Numbered from the stretch's first letter, positions 32,262 through 41,983 are shown. The stretch: 64,000 nt of DNA from JBDHTS01 sp044221445 (GCA_044221445.1 JBGAPF010000011.1:1-64000); one strand, 5' to 3'. Notes: a model not told the origin generated them from the letters alone. Program-made: numbers and translations.

Positions 32262-33202
32262 AATTCCCGAATTTGAAATTTACGGAACGTACCGTAGGAA
32301 AGGCTGACGCCAGGCGCTATGACCTCCCGCTGAATCGCGGGCCAGGATCCGGGTTTCTGACCTTATTGATCGGGCTTATGGCGTTTCTGGCCACGCTGAC
32401 CCTCGCCGCCTCCTTCGCATTGTCGGGGATGACGGCACGCTGGTCGAGTGGGCTTGAAAACAAGGCAACGGTGGAAGTTCCCGCGCAGGGGCCGGAGGGA
32501 AAATTACTGGAGCCTATGGCGGTTGAAGGTTTGGCTGCGGATATCGACATCGCCCTGAAGGCGCAGCCCGCGGTGTTAAGCAGCCACAGGCTGTCTCAGG
32601 AGGAAATCCGCGATCTGGTCAGGCCATGGCTGGGCGACAGCGCCCTTCCCGACAAGGTGCCCCTGCCCGGCCTGATCAGCCTGGAACTGGTCAATTCGGA
32701 GCCGGAAACGATCGGTGAGCTGACCCGCGTCGTCACGGACAAGGCGCCAGGCGCGAAGATCGATACGCATGAAAGCTGGCTGCACGATCTTTTACGGTTT
32801 ACCGGCGGCCTGAAAACAGCCGCGTTTCTGCTGAGCCTGGCGATTGGCTGCACGGCGGCGACCGCCGTTGCGGGCGCGGTGCAGGCGCGTATGGCGATCC
32901 ACAGCACGGATGTGGAACTCCTGCATCTTATCGGCGCGTCGGACTCCTACATCGCCGGCCAGTTCCAGCGCCATTTCCTGATCCTTGCGCTGAAAGGAGC
33001 GGCTGCGGGGACGCTGGCAGGCGGACTCGTGTTGCTTGTCACGGGCTTGGCCATGGGGCGTGCGGATGCCGGCCTATTGCCCGACCTGACTCTGGGCCCT
33101 GTACAGATTGCGGCAATTGCGTTTCTGCCGTTGGCCGCCGCGCTGCTGGCGACCGTTGCGGCGCGGCAGACCGCCTTAAGGACTCTGAGCCGGATTTTAT
33201 GA
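32258..33202 (+). CDS. ftsX: Cell division protein FtsX
   Basis: Permease-like membrane partner of FtsE. The 314 residues show one membrane helix at about 33-58, a periplasmic domain to about residue 175, and three further helices (GGLKTAAFLLSLAIG, LKGAAAGTLAGGLVLL, AIAFLPLAAALLATVA), as expected for FtsX. The short family motif ELLHLIGASDSYIAGQF lies between helices 2 and 3. It overlaps ftsE and the YdcF-like gene by four bases each. Confidence 0.92.
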   Translation: MKFPNLKFTERTVGKADARRYDLPLNRGPGSGFLTLLIGLMAFLATLTLAASFALSGMTARWSSGLENKATVEVPAQGPEGKLLEPMAVEGLAADIDIALKAQPAVLSSHRLSQEEIRDLVRPWLGDSALPDKVPLPGLISLELVNSEPETIGELTRVVTDKAPGAKIDTHESWLHDLLRFTGGLKTAAFLLSLAIGCTAATAVAGAVQARMAIHSTDVELLHLIGASDSYIAGQFQRHFLILALKGAAAGTLAGGLVLLVTGLAMGRADAGLLPDLTLGPVQIAAIAFLPLAAALLATVAARQTALRTLSRIL

Positions 33203-33792
33203 CGTTTCTTCGCCATGCGACACTGTTCTGCCTCGCGCTCTGCCTGGTCTGGCTGGGCGGCTATTTCGTGTTCGCGGCCTGGGTTGCCAATATGAAGCCG
33301 GGCGATATCCGCAGGCCGACCGACGCGGTGATCGTACTGACGGGCGGTGCTCGACGGGTCAGCACCGGCCTTGAATTGCTGGCTGGCGGCCATGCGCCGC
33401 AACTGTATATTTCCGGCGTCAACAATGCCGTGTCGCTCGACGATATCCTGGGCCAGTGGCAATCGGCGCCCGAGGAGAAGCGCGCCGCCTCCTGCTGCAT
33501 CATCCTCGACCATAAGGCGCGGAACACGGCGCAGAACGCAAGCGAGACGCAAGCCTGGGCGAAGAAGGAAAACATCCATTCCCTGCGGCTCGTCACTTCC
33601 AGTTATCACATGCCGCGCGCATGGCTCGAATTCCGCAGCGTGCTGCCCGGCATCGAAATCGTGCCGCACCCTGTCGTCTCCATCAAGACCGATCTTGAGA
33701 CGGGGAGGTTCTGGTCGATCACGTTCATCGAATACCACAAGACACTGCTGACCCTCCTCCGCACCCATTTCAAACCGTTGTTCGGCACATGA
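33199..33792 (+). CDS. YdcF/SanA-family (DUF218) envelope protein
   Basis: A 197-residue protein with one N-terminal membrane helix (about residues 8-29) and a DUF218 domain: AVIVLTGGARRVSTGLELL, QLYISGVNN, KARNTAQNASET, RLVTSSYHMPRA. ElyC and SanA of this family affect envelope precursor and barrier functions. It sits inside the ftsEX-plsC operon, overlapping both neighbours by four bases. Confidence 0.9.
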   Translation: MTFLRHATLFCLALCLVWLGGYFVFAAWVANMKPGDIRRPTDAVIVLTGGARRVSTGLELLAGGHAPQLYISGVNNAVSLDDILGQWQSAPEEKRAASCCIILDHKARNTAQNASETQAWAKKENIHSLRLVTSSYHMPRAWLEFRSVLPGIEIVPHPVVSIKTDLETGRFWSITFIEYHKTLLTLLRTHFKPLFGT

Positions 33793-34532
33793 TCTTTTTA
33801 CGCTCGACCGTTTTTAATATTTTGTTCTTTCTGCTGAACGCAACGCTCAGCATCGCATGCATCCCGTTCCTGTTCATGAACCGCGAGGCCGCGTTCTGGC
33901 AGATCCACATGTATGTTAGTTGCATATACTGGCTGGAACGCCATGTCCTCGGCCTCGATTACGAAGTACGAGGGCTTGAATACCTGCCCGCCTCCGGGCC
34001 CTATATCGTCGCGGCGAAGCATCAGTCGGCCTATGAGACGTTCAAGCTGCATCTGCTATGGAAGGATCCTGCGGTCATCCTGAAACGCGAATTGATCCGC
34101 ATCCCGCTGTGGGGCCGTTATCTCGCGCGCAGCGAACCCATCGCCATAAACCGCAAAAGCATTCGCGAGGCGCTGCGCCAGATCGTCGATGGGGCCAAAG
34201 ACGTACGCGACAAAGGCCGCGTCCTCGTGATTTTTCCTCAAGGCACGCGGGTCTGGCCAGACGAGACGACCGCCGAAAAACCCTATCGCGTCGGCATCGC
34301 GCAAATCCGGGACGCGACGGGCCTCCCCGTCATTCCGCTGGCGCTGAACAGCGGCGCATTCTGGCCGCGGCGGGGATGGATCAAGAAATCGGGAACCGTC
34401 GTTTTCCAGTTCCTGGAGCCTGTCGCCGCTGGCCTGAGCGGAAAGGATATGATGCACGACCTCGAAACGCGCATAGAAGCCGCGTCGAAAACATTGACGT
34501 CAAACGCCTTTGTGTCTTCTTCAGGGGCCTGA
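33789..34532 (+). CDS. plsC: 1-acyl-sn-glycerol-3-phosphate acyltransferase
   Basis: Adds the second acyl chain to make phosphatidic acid. The 247 residues start with a membrane helix, followed by motif I as KHQSAYET (His-x4-Glu rather than the usual His-x4-Asp), then FPQGTR as motif III (Gln in place of Glu) and a proline-containing motif IV (LPVIPLALNSG). The Glu/Gln variants occur in alphaproteobacterial relatives as far as I recall. Last gene of the five-gene run; its final 12 bases overlap the convergent gene. Confidence 0.88.
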   Translation: MIFLRSTVFNILFFLLNATLSIACIPFLFMNREAAFWQIHMYVSCIYWLERHVLGLDYEVRGLEYLPASGPYIVAAKHQSAYETFKLHLLWKDPAVILKRELIRIPLWGRYLARSEPIAINRKSIREALRQIVDGAKDVRDKGRVLVIFPQGTRVWPDETTAEKPYRVGIAQIRDATGLPVIPLALNSGAFWPRRGWIKKSGTVVFQFLEPVAAGLSGKDMMHDLETRIEAASKTLTSNAFVSSSGA

Positions 34533-35252
34533 AGGAGCCGATGGCGCCGGCTTGTTTTGCGGAGCACCTGCAGTCTCAGCATACGTAGCGAGGCTTTCAG
34601 GGACGGGAAACAGGACTTTACCACCTTCGGAAAGATAGGGGCGTCCATGGCTTCCCTCTACTTCTGTCAATTTAAAAATCTGCACAATACCGCTTTGGTC
34701 TTCTGCGATCGTAATGTCATGGCATACAGGCTTTCGATCGTTGGGCAACGGGAACGCCAGGACCTGACCGAAATTATGAGAGCCTTCTATTCTTGGAGCG
34801 TCAGGTTTTGTTCCATATCCCCATTTATGCAGAGTCATCAAGGGCAGCCCATCTTCGGTCAATGAGTCGTAAAGAGCTGTTGGCGTTTCTTCGTCGTAAA
34901 AGATGACGACAACAGGATGGCCAGGATTTAGCAGGGCCACAGGAACTGCGACCTTAAGGGCCCGTTCGTTTTGCGATTCAAGTGCGGCCCTCTCCTCGGC
35001 GGAAGCGCCTTTTTTATCCATGATGCCATTCATGCTGATGTCCGAATTAACGGCAATGACGAAGGCGTCACCGGGGCTGGCAGCATAGTCGCTCACAAAC
35101 TTGAAACCAGACAGTACTGTCGGCACGATCACCTCGGGGGGTGCACTGAAAACGCCGTTTGTAAAATGCAGATTGTCATACGCTCTCAGCACAGAATTAT
35201 CGAGACCGTCATCAATAATCAAAAGGTTATCGGGCAACTGTTGGTAGGGCAT
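34521..35252 (-). CDS. Degenerate RfaE/HldE-like nucleotidyltransferase domain protein
   Basis: A 243-residue protein from ATG 35252 with GGAG seven bases before it. Between residues 25 and 150 it follows the RfaE C-terminal nucleotidyltransferase layout: FTNGVFSAPPEV where active enzymes have TNGCFDxLHxGH, then GDAFVIAVNSD (family GDxLIVAVNSD), an ERA, and VVIFYDEETPTALYDSL (family VVxFDEDTPxxLI). The catalytic HxGH motif is absent. The C-terminal 80 residues are unfamiliar and end in a Pro/Ala tail. An inactive or changed enzyme is inferred. Tail-to-tail overlap with plsC. Confidence 0.6.
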   Translation of the reverse strand: MPYQQLPDNLLIIDDGLDNSVLRAYDNLHFTNGVFSAPPEVIVPTVLSGFKFVSDYAASPGDAFVIAVNSDISMNGIMDKKGASAEERAALESQNERALKVAVPVALLNPGHPVVVIFYDEETPTALYDSLTEDGLPLMTLHKWGYGTKPDAPRIEGSHNFGQVLAFPLPNDRKPVCHDITIAEDQSGIVQIFKLTEVEGSHGRPYLSEGGKVLFPVPESLATYAETAGAPQNKPAPSAPSGP

Positions 35253-35337
35253 GTATATCTCCACAATTTTTAACAAAATGGACTTTCATTGAATAGCGCA
35301 CGTTCGGCTCAAAAGCAAATAATATTACGTAAATAAA

Positions 35338-36234
35338 TTATTCCGCCTTTTTAGGCTTCGCGTAATCCGCCTGCCCGGCCTGAATGACCTGGCGTCTGAC
35401 ATCCCGGGTGCGGGCGAACATGGATTCGAGTTGCTGGCCGTCGCCCCACCGGATCGCGCGTTGCAGGGCGGTCAGGTCCTCGTTGAACCTCTGCACGATC
35501 TCCAGCACCGCCTCGCGATTGTTCAGGAAGATGTCGCGCCACATGACGGGATCCGACGAGGCTATGCGGGTAAAGTCACGAAAGCCGGAGGCTGAAAACT
35601 TAATGACGTCGGCCTTGGTATGTTCCTCAAGGTCGGTCGCCGTGCCCACGATAGTGTAGGCGATCAAATGCGGCAGGTGGGACGTTATGGCCAGGACAAG
35701 GTCATGCCGCTTCGGGTCCATAATCTCGATACGGGAGTCGCAGGCTTCCCAAAGCTTCGTCACTTTTTCGACGGCCTTGATATCCGTATCGGGCAACGGC
35801 GTGATAATCGCCCACCTTCCCCGGAACAATTCCGGGAAACCGGCATCCGGGCCGGAATGTTCGGTGCCGGCCACGGGATGGGACGGCACGAAATGCACAT
35901 GGCCGGGCAGCCAGGGCAGAACGGCGTCGATCACGGCCTGCTTGACCGAACCGACATCCGTCAGAACCGCGCCGTCCTGAAGCGCGGGCCCTATGGTTTT
36001 GACGACGTCGCTGTATGCACCTACCGGCACGCACAGCACGACCAGGTCGCATCCGGAAACGGCTTCCTGGAGATCGGTGGTGGCATGGTCGGCGATGCCC
36101 AGTTCCATCACGCGCCGGCAGACGTCCGGGCTGACATCTCCGCAGACCACGGATTCGGCAAGGCCACCCCGGATAACGCGGGCCAGCGATGAGCCGATCA
36201 GCCCGAAACCGATAATGCAGACGCGCTTGAACAT
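35338..36234 (-). CDS. tyrA: Prephenate/arogenate dehydrogenase
   Basis: Oxidative decarboxylation step of tyrosine synthesis, NAD(P)-dependent. The 298 residues begin with the Rossmann motif IIGFGLIGSSLARVIR. VLTDVGSVKQAV, PSHPVAGTEHSGPDAG and AITSHLPHLIAY are the usual substrate-binding segments. There is no fused chorismate mutase or ACT domain, as common in alphaproteobacteria. No aspC/hisC-like gene is adjacent. Confidence 0.92.
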   Translation of the reverse strand: MFKRVCIIGFGLIGSSLARVIRGGLAESVVCGDVSPDVCRRVMELGIADHATTDLQEAVSGCDLVVLCVPVGAYSDVVKTIGPALQDGAVLTDVGSVKQAVIDAVLPWLPGHVHFVPSHPVAGTEHSGPDAGFPELFRGRWAIITPLPDTDIKAVEKVTKLWEACDSRIEIMDPKRHDLVLAITSHLPHLIAYTIVGTATDLEEHTKADVIKFSASGFRDFTRIASSDPVMWRDIFLNNREAVLEIVQRFNEDLTALQRAIRWGDGQQLESMFARTRDVRRQVIQAGQADYAKPKKAE

Positions 36235-36309
36235 AATGCTTTCCGCCTTGGGATACGGCAGACAATCTATATGGTCTGCGCCGCGGCGCGCAAGAGGGAT
36301 ACGGCAGGT

Positions 36310-38574
36310 TCAGGCGGCCTGTGACCGTGAAATAACATCCCGTAAATGCCTGGCCAGGACCCGGACGTCGATAGGTTTGGGCAGGACAGCGCGGATGGAG
36401 GGATTTTTCTCCATGACGGCCATCAGATGTTCGTGGCTGTAGCCGGTGACGAGGATAATAGGCAGATCCGGAAAATCCTCGCGGATCTGGGCCGCCATGT
36501 CGGACCCGTTCATGCGCGGCATAGACTGGTCCGATATCACCAGATCGTACCGTCCGGGGTTTTCTCGCAGATGGTCTATAGCAAGGTCGCCCGCGTTGCA
36601 ACTGACCGGGTCGTATCCCAGGCGTTTCAGCATGATTTCCATCATCGCCTGCACATGGGGCTGGTCTTCCACCAGCAGGATGCGCCCGGCCCCTGTATGC
36701 GCCGCCATGGGATGGTCATGACGCGGCGCGGCCATGGCGTCCTCAGTCAGCGGAAAATACATCTGAAAAGCCGTGCCTTCCCCTTCCCGGCTGCGCACGA
36801 CGAGCGCGCCCTGGTGGCTGGCGACGATTCCATGAACGGCGGAAAGCCCCAGGCCGGTGCCGAGATCCATCGGCTTGGTAGTAAAAAAAGGCTCGAACAT
36901 ATGCTCCATGACGGTGCGGCTGATCCCGCAGCCATTATCGGCGATGGTGAGGGAGGCATAAGCACGTCCATGCATCAGGCTGCCAAGAGTCAGGACCGTT
37001 GCGCTATTCGCCTCACTGATGATTCTTATGTCCGGCGCGGCGTTGATTTCAGGCAGGGCATTCGTCAGTTTACCGGGGAAATTTCCTTCATCCGCGATGC
37101 CATGGACCAGCGAGATAGACAGTTCGCCTCTATCTTCTGGCATCGCATCGCGCGCATTGACGCAGAGGTTCATTAAGGCCTGTCCGATCTGCACCGGGTT
37201 GGCGCGGACGAGGATCGCCGAGTCCGGCAGCATGCTCTTCAATTCGATCAAGGCAGGCAGAGTCGACCGGAGCATGCTGATCGTGTCCCGCACGGCGGCG
37301 TTCAGATCCATCGTTTCCCGCACATCCTCCCGCCTGCGCGAAAACGTCAGGATCTGCTCGACCAGGTTGCGCGCCTGCTGGCATCCCTGCATGATCTGCA
37401 TGGCGAAGCCTTTGGCTTCCGTATTTTTTGGCAGGTCCTCAATCAAAAACCCGGCATAGCCCATGACGGATGCCAGGATATTGTTGAAATCATGAGCGAT
37501 GCCGCCTGCCAGCCGTCCGACGGCCTCCATTTTCTGAGCCTGGAAAAATTGTTTTTCAAGGCTTTCGCGTTCCGCCTGTGCGGTGCGGCGGTCGGTAATG
37601 TCGCGTGCCGTGCCGACCATGCCGCCGTCGGGCAGTAATGTCAGCGACATTTCGGCATGCGTGACCGTGCCGTCCTTGCGAACGATGGGCGCTTCGCCTT
37701 TCCAGTGCCCTTCTATCCGTACTGCCGGCATGATTTTATTCAGGACGTCGTCCCGGCCCTTGTCGGTATAGAGATTGCCCCAGCTTTGCCCGATATAATC
37801 CGAAAGGTCGGTTACGCCGAGTCCATGCAGACGCATCAGCGCGCCGTTCATATAGGTCAGGCGCCCTTCCGCATCGACAATCCCTATCCCGTCTCCGGCC
37901 GCTTCCATCGCCGCAAGGCGCCTTGCCGAAAGGTCCGCGGCCTTTTTTGCTTCGGTGAAATCACGGATGATGAAAATGCGTCCGCCGTCCCGCAGGCTCG
38001 TGACCGACATGTCCTGGACGAATGCCGACCCGTCCGCGCGTTGGCCTACTGTATACCCCGACCAATGCCCGTCCTGTTCCAGAAGCGGAAACACTTCATG
38101 TTCCAGCCAGTCGACCTGCGACTCGTTATAAAAAACAGTCCAGGGTTTTCCTGAAAGTTCCGCTTTGGCATAGCCGTAAAAGCCGGCCAGTTTCTTGTTC
38201 GCATAAATGATGGCGCCGGACGCGTCGACGATGGCGATGCCATCCATCGCTGCCTCCATCGCCACCATGCGCGGTTCAAGCTGACGGATCGCCAGCGCCT
38301 TCTGGTCAAGCGCGCGTTCCAGCATCGTTTGGCTGACCAAAAGAAGACCGATCAAGCCCAGCCCTGCAATTCCCATGCTAACCAGAGACATGATCAGATA
38401 CCGCGTTTCCAGATGCTGGTCGTGATGAAGAATGGCCAGCCCTGCCTGCAAAGCGGAGAGGCAAAAAATTCCGACGATCAGGGCTGTAAAAAGCATGCCC
38501 GGAAGCGATGTGACGATCTGTGACGGGCGCGCTATCCTGACAGGATCAGGCCTGGTGTGCCGTTTCGGTGACAA
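36310..38574 (-). CDS. Hybrid sensor histidine kinase (CckA-like architecture)
   Basis: A 754-residue membrane kinase. Two membrane helices (about 25-50 and 60-83) are followed by two PAS domains (about 95-210 and 218-335), HisKA with His361 in GGIAHDFNNILASVMGYAGF, HATPase_c (DNGCGI, GTGLGLSAV) and a C-terminal receiver with Asp in DLVISDQSMPRMNG. The start TTG 38574 has GGGAGG before it, and the gene overlaps the response-regulator gene upstream by 29 bases. It is a second CckA-type kinase beside the true cckA at 48843. The adjacent LuxR-type regulator suggests a separate pathway. Confidence 0.88.
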   Translation of the reverse strand: MSPKRHTRPDPVRIARPSQIVTSLPGMLFTALIVGIFCLSALQAGLAILHHDQHLETRYLIMSLVSMGIAGLGLIGLLLVSQTMLERALDQKALAIRQLEPRMVAMEAAMDGIAIVDASGAIIYANKKLAGFYGYAKAELSGKPWTVFYNESQVDWLEHEVFPLLEQDGHWSGYTVGQRADGSAFVQDMSVTSLRDGGRIFIIRDFTEAKKAADLSARRLAAMEAAGDGIGIVDAEGRLTYMNGALMRLHGLGVTDLSDYIGQSWGNLYTDKGRDDVLNKIMPAVRIEGHWKGEAPIVRKDGTVTHAEMSLTLLPDGGMVGTARDITDRRTAQAERESLEKQFFQAQKMEAVGRLAGGIAHDFNNILASVMGYAGFLIEDLPKNTEAKGFAMQIMQGCQQARNLVEQILTFSRRREDVRETMDLNAAVRDTISMLRSTLPALIELKSMLPDSAILVRANPVQIGQALMNLCVNARDAMPEDRGELSISLVHGIADEGNFPGKLTNALPEINAAPDIRIISEANSATVLTLGSLMHGRAYASLTIADNGCGISRTVMEHMFEPFFTTKPMDLGTGLGLSAVHGIVASHQGALVVRSREGEGTAFQMYFPLTEDAMAAPRHDHPMAAHTGAGRILLVEDQPHVQAMMEIMLKRLGYDPVSCNAGDLAIDHLRENPGRYDLVISDQSMPRMNGSDMAAQIREDFPDLPIILVTGYSHEHLMAVMEKNPSIRAVLPKPIDVRVLARHLRDVISRSQAA

Positions 38575-39232
38575 GACCGGCCTCCCTGGCTTTCAGCGCG
38601 GCCTGCGTTCGGTTTTGAACGCCCATCTTGCGGCAGATGCCGCGCACATGCAGCTTGACCGTCACGATCTGCAAGTCGAGCGCGCGGGCAATTTCCTTGT
38701 TCGAGATGCCGCGTGCAAGATATTGCAGCACTTCCTGTTCCCGCGGTGTCAGCTTGAAGTTGTTACCCGCATCGCCGGTCTTCATGGTCGTCTGCCTGCC
38801 TTCCGGCGCGTCGCCGTAATAAGACGGCATGAAACTGTTGGTGTTATGGTCCATGGCAACGAAACTGTCGCCTTCGAGGATGCGTTTGACCCCCGCGATC
38901 ATCACCTGCCCAGACAATGTTTTAGGAAAATAACCGCGTACCCCGAGTGTCATGGCTTCCTTGACATCCTTGTCTTCGGCGAAACCCGACATCAGCGCCA
39001 CAGGCAAATCAGGGCTGTGCTCCCGTATTTTTTTCAGGCCGGTAAAATTCTCCATCCCCGGCATCTTAAGGTCCAGGAGCACAATATCGATATCGCGATT
39101 TGTTTCAATTATTTCCATAGCGCCGTGAATATCTTTTGCAACCAGAACATCCGTCGCGGGCTCGGCCCGGGCGATATATTGGGCGACCGCGTCCCGGAAC
39201 AGCGTGTGGTCGTCGGCAAGAAGAAGTTTCAT
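38546..39232 (-). CDS. LuxR/NarL-family response regulator
   Basis: A receiver domain (residues 1-120) with phospho-acceptor Asp54 in VLLDLKMPGM and a C-terminal LuxR helix-turn-helix (LTPREQEVLQYLARGISNKEIARAL, continuing to VQNRTQAA). The product has 228 residues. It is the upstream gene of the operon with the hybrid kinase, whose start lies inside its last codons. Its target genes are not known; the beta-helix surface protein gene directly upstream on the same strand is a candidate. Confidence 0.93.
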   Translation of the reverse strand: MKLLLADDHTLFRDAVAQYIARAEPATDVLVAKDIHGAMEIIETNRDIDIVLLDLKMPGMENFTGLKKIREHSPDLPVALMSGFAEDKDVKEAMTLGVRGYFPKTLSGQVMIAGVKRILEGDSFVAMDHNTNSFMPSYYGDAPEGRQTTMKTGDAGNNFKLTPREQEVLQYLARGISNKEIARALDLQIVTVKLHVRGICRKMGVQNRTQAALKAREAGLVTETAHQA

Positions 39233-39361
39233 AGAACGATTCCCTGAAGACCTTGGAAAAAATGAATAATTTCAGCTGAGTAGAGAAATTCAGCCTTTAT
39301 TTTATATCCTAAAGTATAAGAAAGTACGAACAAACCCGCAATTCATGATTGCCTATATAAT

Positions 39362-41920
39362 TCATAATCCCGGATCGGCTGCAAGAAACGGCGACGCATC
39401 GACGGTGCTGCCTACATCAAGCGTACGCTCTCCCGCCTGCAAACCTGCGGCATTGCCCCACCAGTTATTCTCTGCTTTAAGCTGACCGCCATCGAGATCG
39501 ACATGCAGGTCGGTGCCTGTATCGCCGTATATCCGGTTGCTGCCCGTGCTGCCCAGCGTGCCGCCCCCCAGATCGGCGTTAAAAGCAGCCGTCGTATCAT
39601 CGTCGATAAAAACGCCATGGACTGTATTGCCCGTAGCCGTTACGTGGCTGAGCGCGGCGGATATAATGCCGCTGGACGCCGCCTGGACCAGAACGCCGTT
39701 CTGGGCATTACCGGTCGCAACGATATCCGACAGCGTGGCGGTCGTCTGCCCGCTGCTTTGGGCCAGAACGATGACGCCCTGATCTGCATTTCCCGTAGCG
39801 GTGACATTCTGAAGAGTGAAGCTGGTCGCACCGGCGTTTTGCGCATAAATCTGCACGCCGCGCCTGCCGTTATTTTCCGCCAGGACACCTTTTATGCTTC
39901 CGGCAATGGACGTGCCGCCATTATTGGTCTCTACGCGCAGTCCCTCGGTTGTATTGCCGGTCGCTGTAATGTCCTGGATAATGGCCTGGTCTATACGGCT
40001 GTTGGCATTGTTTGCCTGAAGATAGACGCCGAAATCGGTGTTATTGATGGCGTCAAGATTGTCCAGCGTGACAGTGCCGATCCTCGCCGTGGTGTTCGCC
40101 GTTACCACGAGCCCACGGGCGATATTATCAGACGCGGATCCGTCCGACATAACGGCTTCCGCCAGCACGCTGTTCGCGCCCGTCGCCTCGAATTTAACGC
40201 CCGCCTGGGTATTGCTATCCGTTCTGAAATCCGAAAGCGCGGCATAGTTGATGGTTCCGCCGCCCTGCGCCGTCACGATAATGCCATTGATGGGATTGCT
40301 GTCGGATTCCGCATCGCTTATGACGGCGCTGCCGATCCGGCCGGACGTTCTCGTTATAACCACGATGCCGCTGCTGGATCCCCCCGCGTTCGATGTCCGC
40401 AGCCCGCTCATATCCAGCGATCCGATATAACTCCCGGCCATTGCCTCCGCTCTAACGGAACTTCCGGTATTTGAACGGCTTTCGACCTCTGAAATGGACA
40501 CATCGCCTATTGTGCTGCCGTTAGTGGCGAGGACGGCGACGCCGATTTTACCATTCAGGAAAGTTTTGACGTTCTCGATGCGTACGTCATCGATTGCATC
40601 GCCCGCACCATCGGCGAATACTTTGATGCCATCCCCTGTCGAGCCCTGGACCGTCAGCCCCGATACATAGGCGCCATCCGACCTGATCATAACCCCGTTA
40701 CCGGTATAATTATCGACATAGGTCTCTGTATTGGCAATGACCGGGGCGGCAGTGGATTCGATTAAAACCGTTTGCGAGCCTGCTGCCGAAACGGCCCCCG
40801 TGATCTGAGTGCCCTCAAGCACAAGATCGACGCCTGAACCGATCAGCCTTACGCCGGGCTTGTCGATAACGATTCCTTCATTTTGCCGTGCCGCAGTGCC
40901 GTCGCCACGACGAATATAAACGACGTCATAAGGCTGCATTGCAGCCTCGGCGGCCTTCAAAGTGTTGTAAGGATTTTCTTTCGTCCCGTCGCCTTCATGT
41001 ACATTCGTATTATCGACATAAAGGATTCTTTCGGGTGTTCCGGTTTCTTCGTTGAGCACAGGTTTGGCGAGGCCTGTATCCGTAACCTTTGACGAAGTCA
41101 CGATATCGATATCGCGCTCCGGCGATTCATCGAGTCGGGACCTCACCCCTTCTTTCCTGAAGCTTGATTTTCCCGGCAGGCGCAAAGTTGCTTCAAGAAA
41201 AGCTTGCGATCCACGTTCCTTGTCGTACTGGTAGCGGGTCCCGATCTGCAACCACGGAGTCACATCGGCGGCGACCCTGATCCTCCCGCCTTGCACAGTG
41301 TCGGTATCGGCGGCGGCAAAGCGGTAAATACCCGCATATGCCCTCATGCTGTCGATATGATCCTCGAAAACAGGAAGCCTGTGGCCCAATTCTATATCGA
41401 ATCCTCCCTGCGGCTTTTCCACAAGAGCGCCGCTCGTATCGTAGAAAAGGCCTGAGCCGGCAAGATAAGGATCTGCCCTTCCAGAGTTTTGCGTTACATA
41501 TGTCCGTTCGTCGGACAGGGGAAAATAGGCATTGACCCGCATGTCCGTGTTATAACCCAGAGCCTCGACGCCAAAAGTCATCTGGTTAAAAATACCACCG
41601 CGTTCGGTGCTTCTCCTGTCTAACCAGCCATGCGCCCCAAGAATTAAATCCGCGCCTGCCATCTGGCGATAGCCAATACCGAAATTGCCCTCGTTATTAT
41701 CCTGATCGTCGGCATTCAGGCGGGCATCGCCATAGAGGACCCGATCACGGCCCTGGCTTACAGGAACCCATATTTCCGTCATCCCGATACTTCGTTCTGT
41801 CCCTGCTCTTGCCCCGGCTTCGATTCGCGGACGCAGAGTCGTTTCAGCGACTGCAGTATCGGCATAAACAGGCGAAGCCATAAAAATAAAGGCCAATGCA
41901 GATATAAGGATTCCGTACAT
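39362..41920 (-). CDS. Inverse autotransporter with beta-helix passenger
   Basis: An 852-residue outer-membrane protein. Signal peptide about 1-20. Residues 25-255 match the inverse-autotransporter beta-barrel (intimin/invasin type): VLYGDARLNADDQDNNEGN, NFGIGYRQ, LGAHGWLDRR, FGVEALGYN. From about 285 a right-handed beta-helix begins (LYVDNTNVHEGDGTKENPYNTL), with many turns of about 28 residues, for example VTATGNADQG and IVATGNAQNG, ending near NRIYGDTGTD. Intimins normally carry Ig-like domains, so the beta-helix passenger is unusual. GGAG lies five bases before ATG 41920. A surface or adhesion role is inferred. Confidence 0.82.
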   Translation of the reverse strand: MYGILISALAFIFMASPVYADTAVAETTLRPRIEAGARAGTERSIGMTEIWVPVSQGRDRVLYGDARLNADDQDNNEGNFGIGYRQMAGADLILGAHGWLDRRSTERGGIFNQMTFGVEALGYNTDMRVNAYFPLSDERTYVTQNSGRADPYLAGSGLFYDTSGALVEKPQGGFDIELGHRLPVFEDHIDSMRAYAGIYRFAAADTDTVQGGRIRVAADVTPWLQIGTRYQYDKERGSQAFLEATLRLPGKSSFRKEGVRSRLDESPERDIDIVTSSKVTDTGLAKPVLNEETGTPERILYVDNTNVHEGDGTKENPYNTLKAAEAAMQPYDVVYIRRGDGTAARQNEGIVIDKPGVRLIGSGVDLVLEGTQITGAVSAAGSQTVLIESTAAPVIANTETYVDNYTGNGVMIRSDGAYVSGLTVQGSTGDGIKVFADGAGDAIDDVRIENVKTFLNGKIGVAVLATNGSTIGDVSISEVESRSNTGSSVRAEAMAGSYIGSLDMSGLRTSNAGGSSSGIVVITRTSGRIGSAVISDAESDSNPINGIIVTAQGGGTINYAALSDFRTDSNTQAGVKFEATGANSVLAEAVMSDGSASDNIARGLVVTANTTARIGTVTLDNLDAINNTDFGVYLQANNANSRIDQAIIQDITATGNTTEGLRVETNNGGTSIAGSIKGVLAENNGRRGVQIYAQNAGATSFTLQNVTATGNADQGVIVLAQSSGQTTATLSDIVATGNAQNGVLVQAASSGIISAALSHVTATGNTVHGVFIDDDTTAAFNADLGGGTLGSTGSNRIYGDTGTDLHVDLDGGQLKAENNWWGNAAGLQAGERTLDVGSTVDASPFLAADPGL

Positions 41921-41983
41921 TGCACTCCAGCTTATTGCGGGGTATTAAAATTAATCTTCGTTTCAAAAACAGTTTTATATGCC

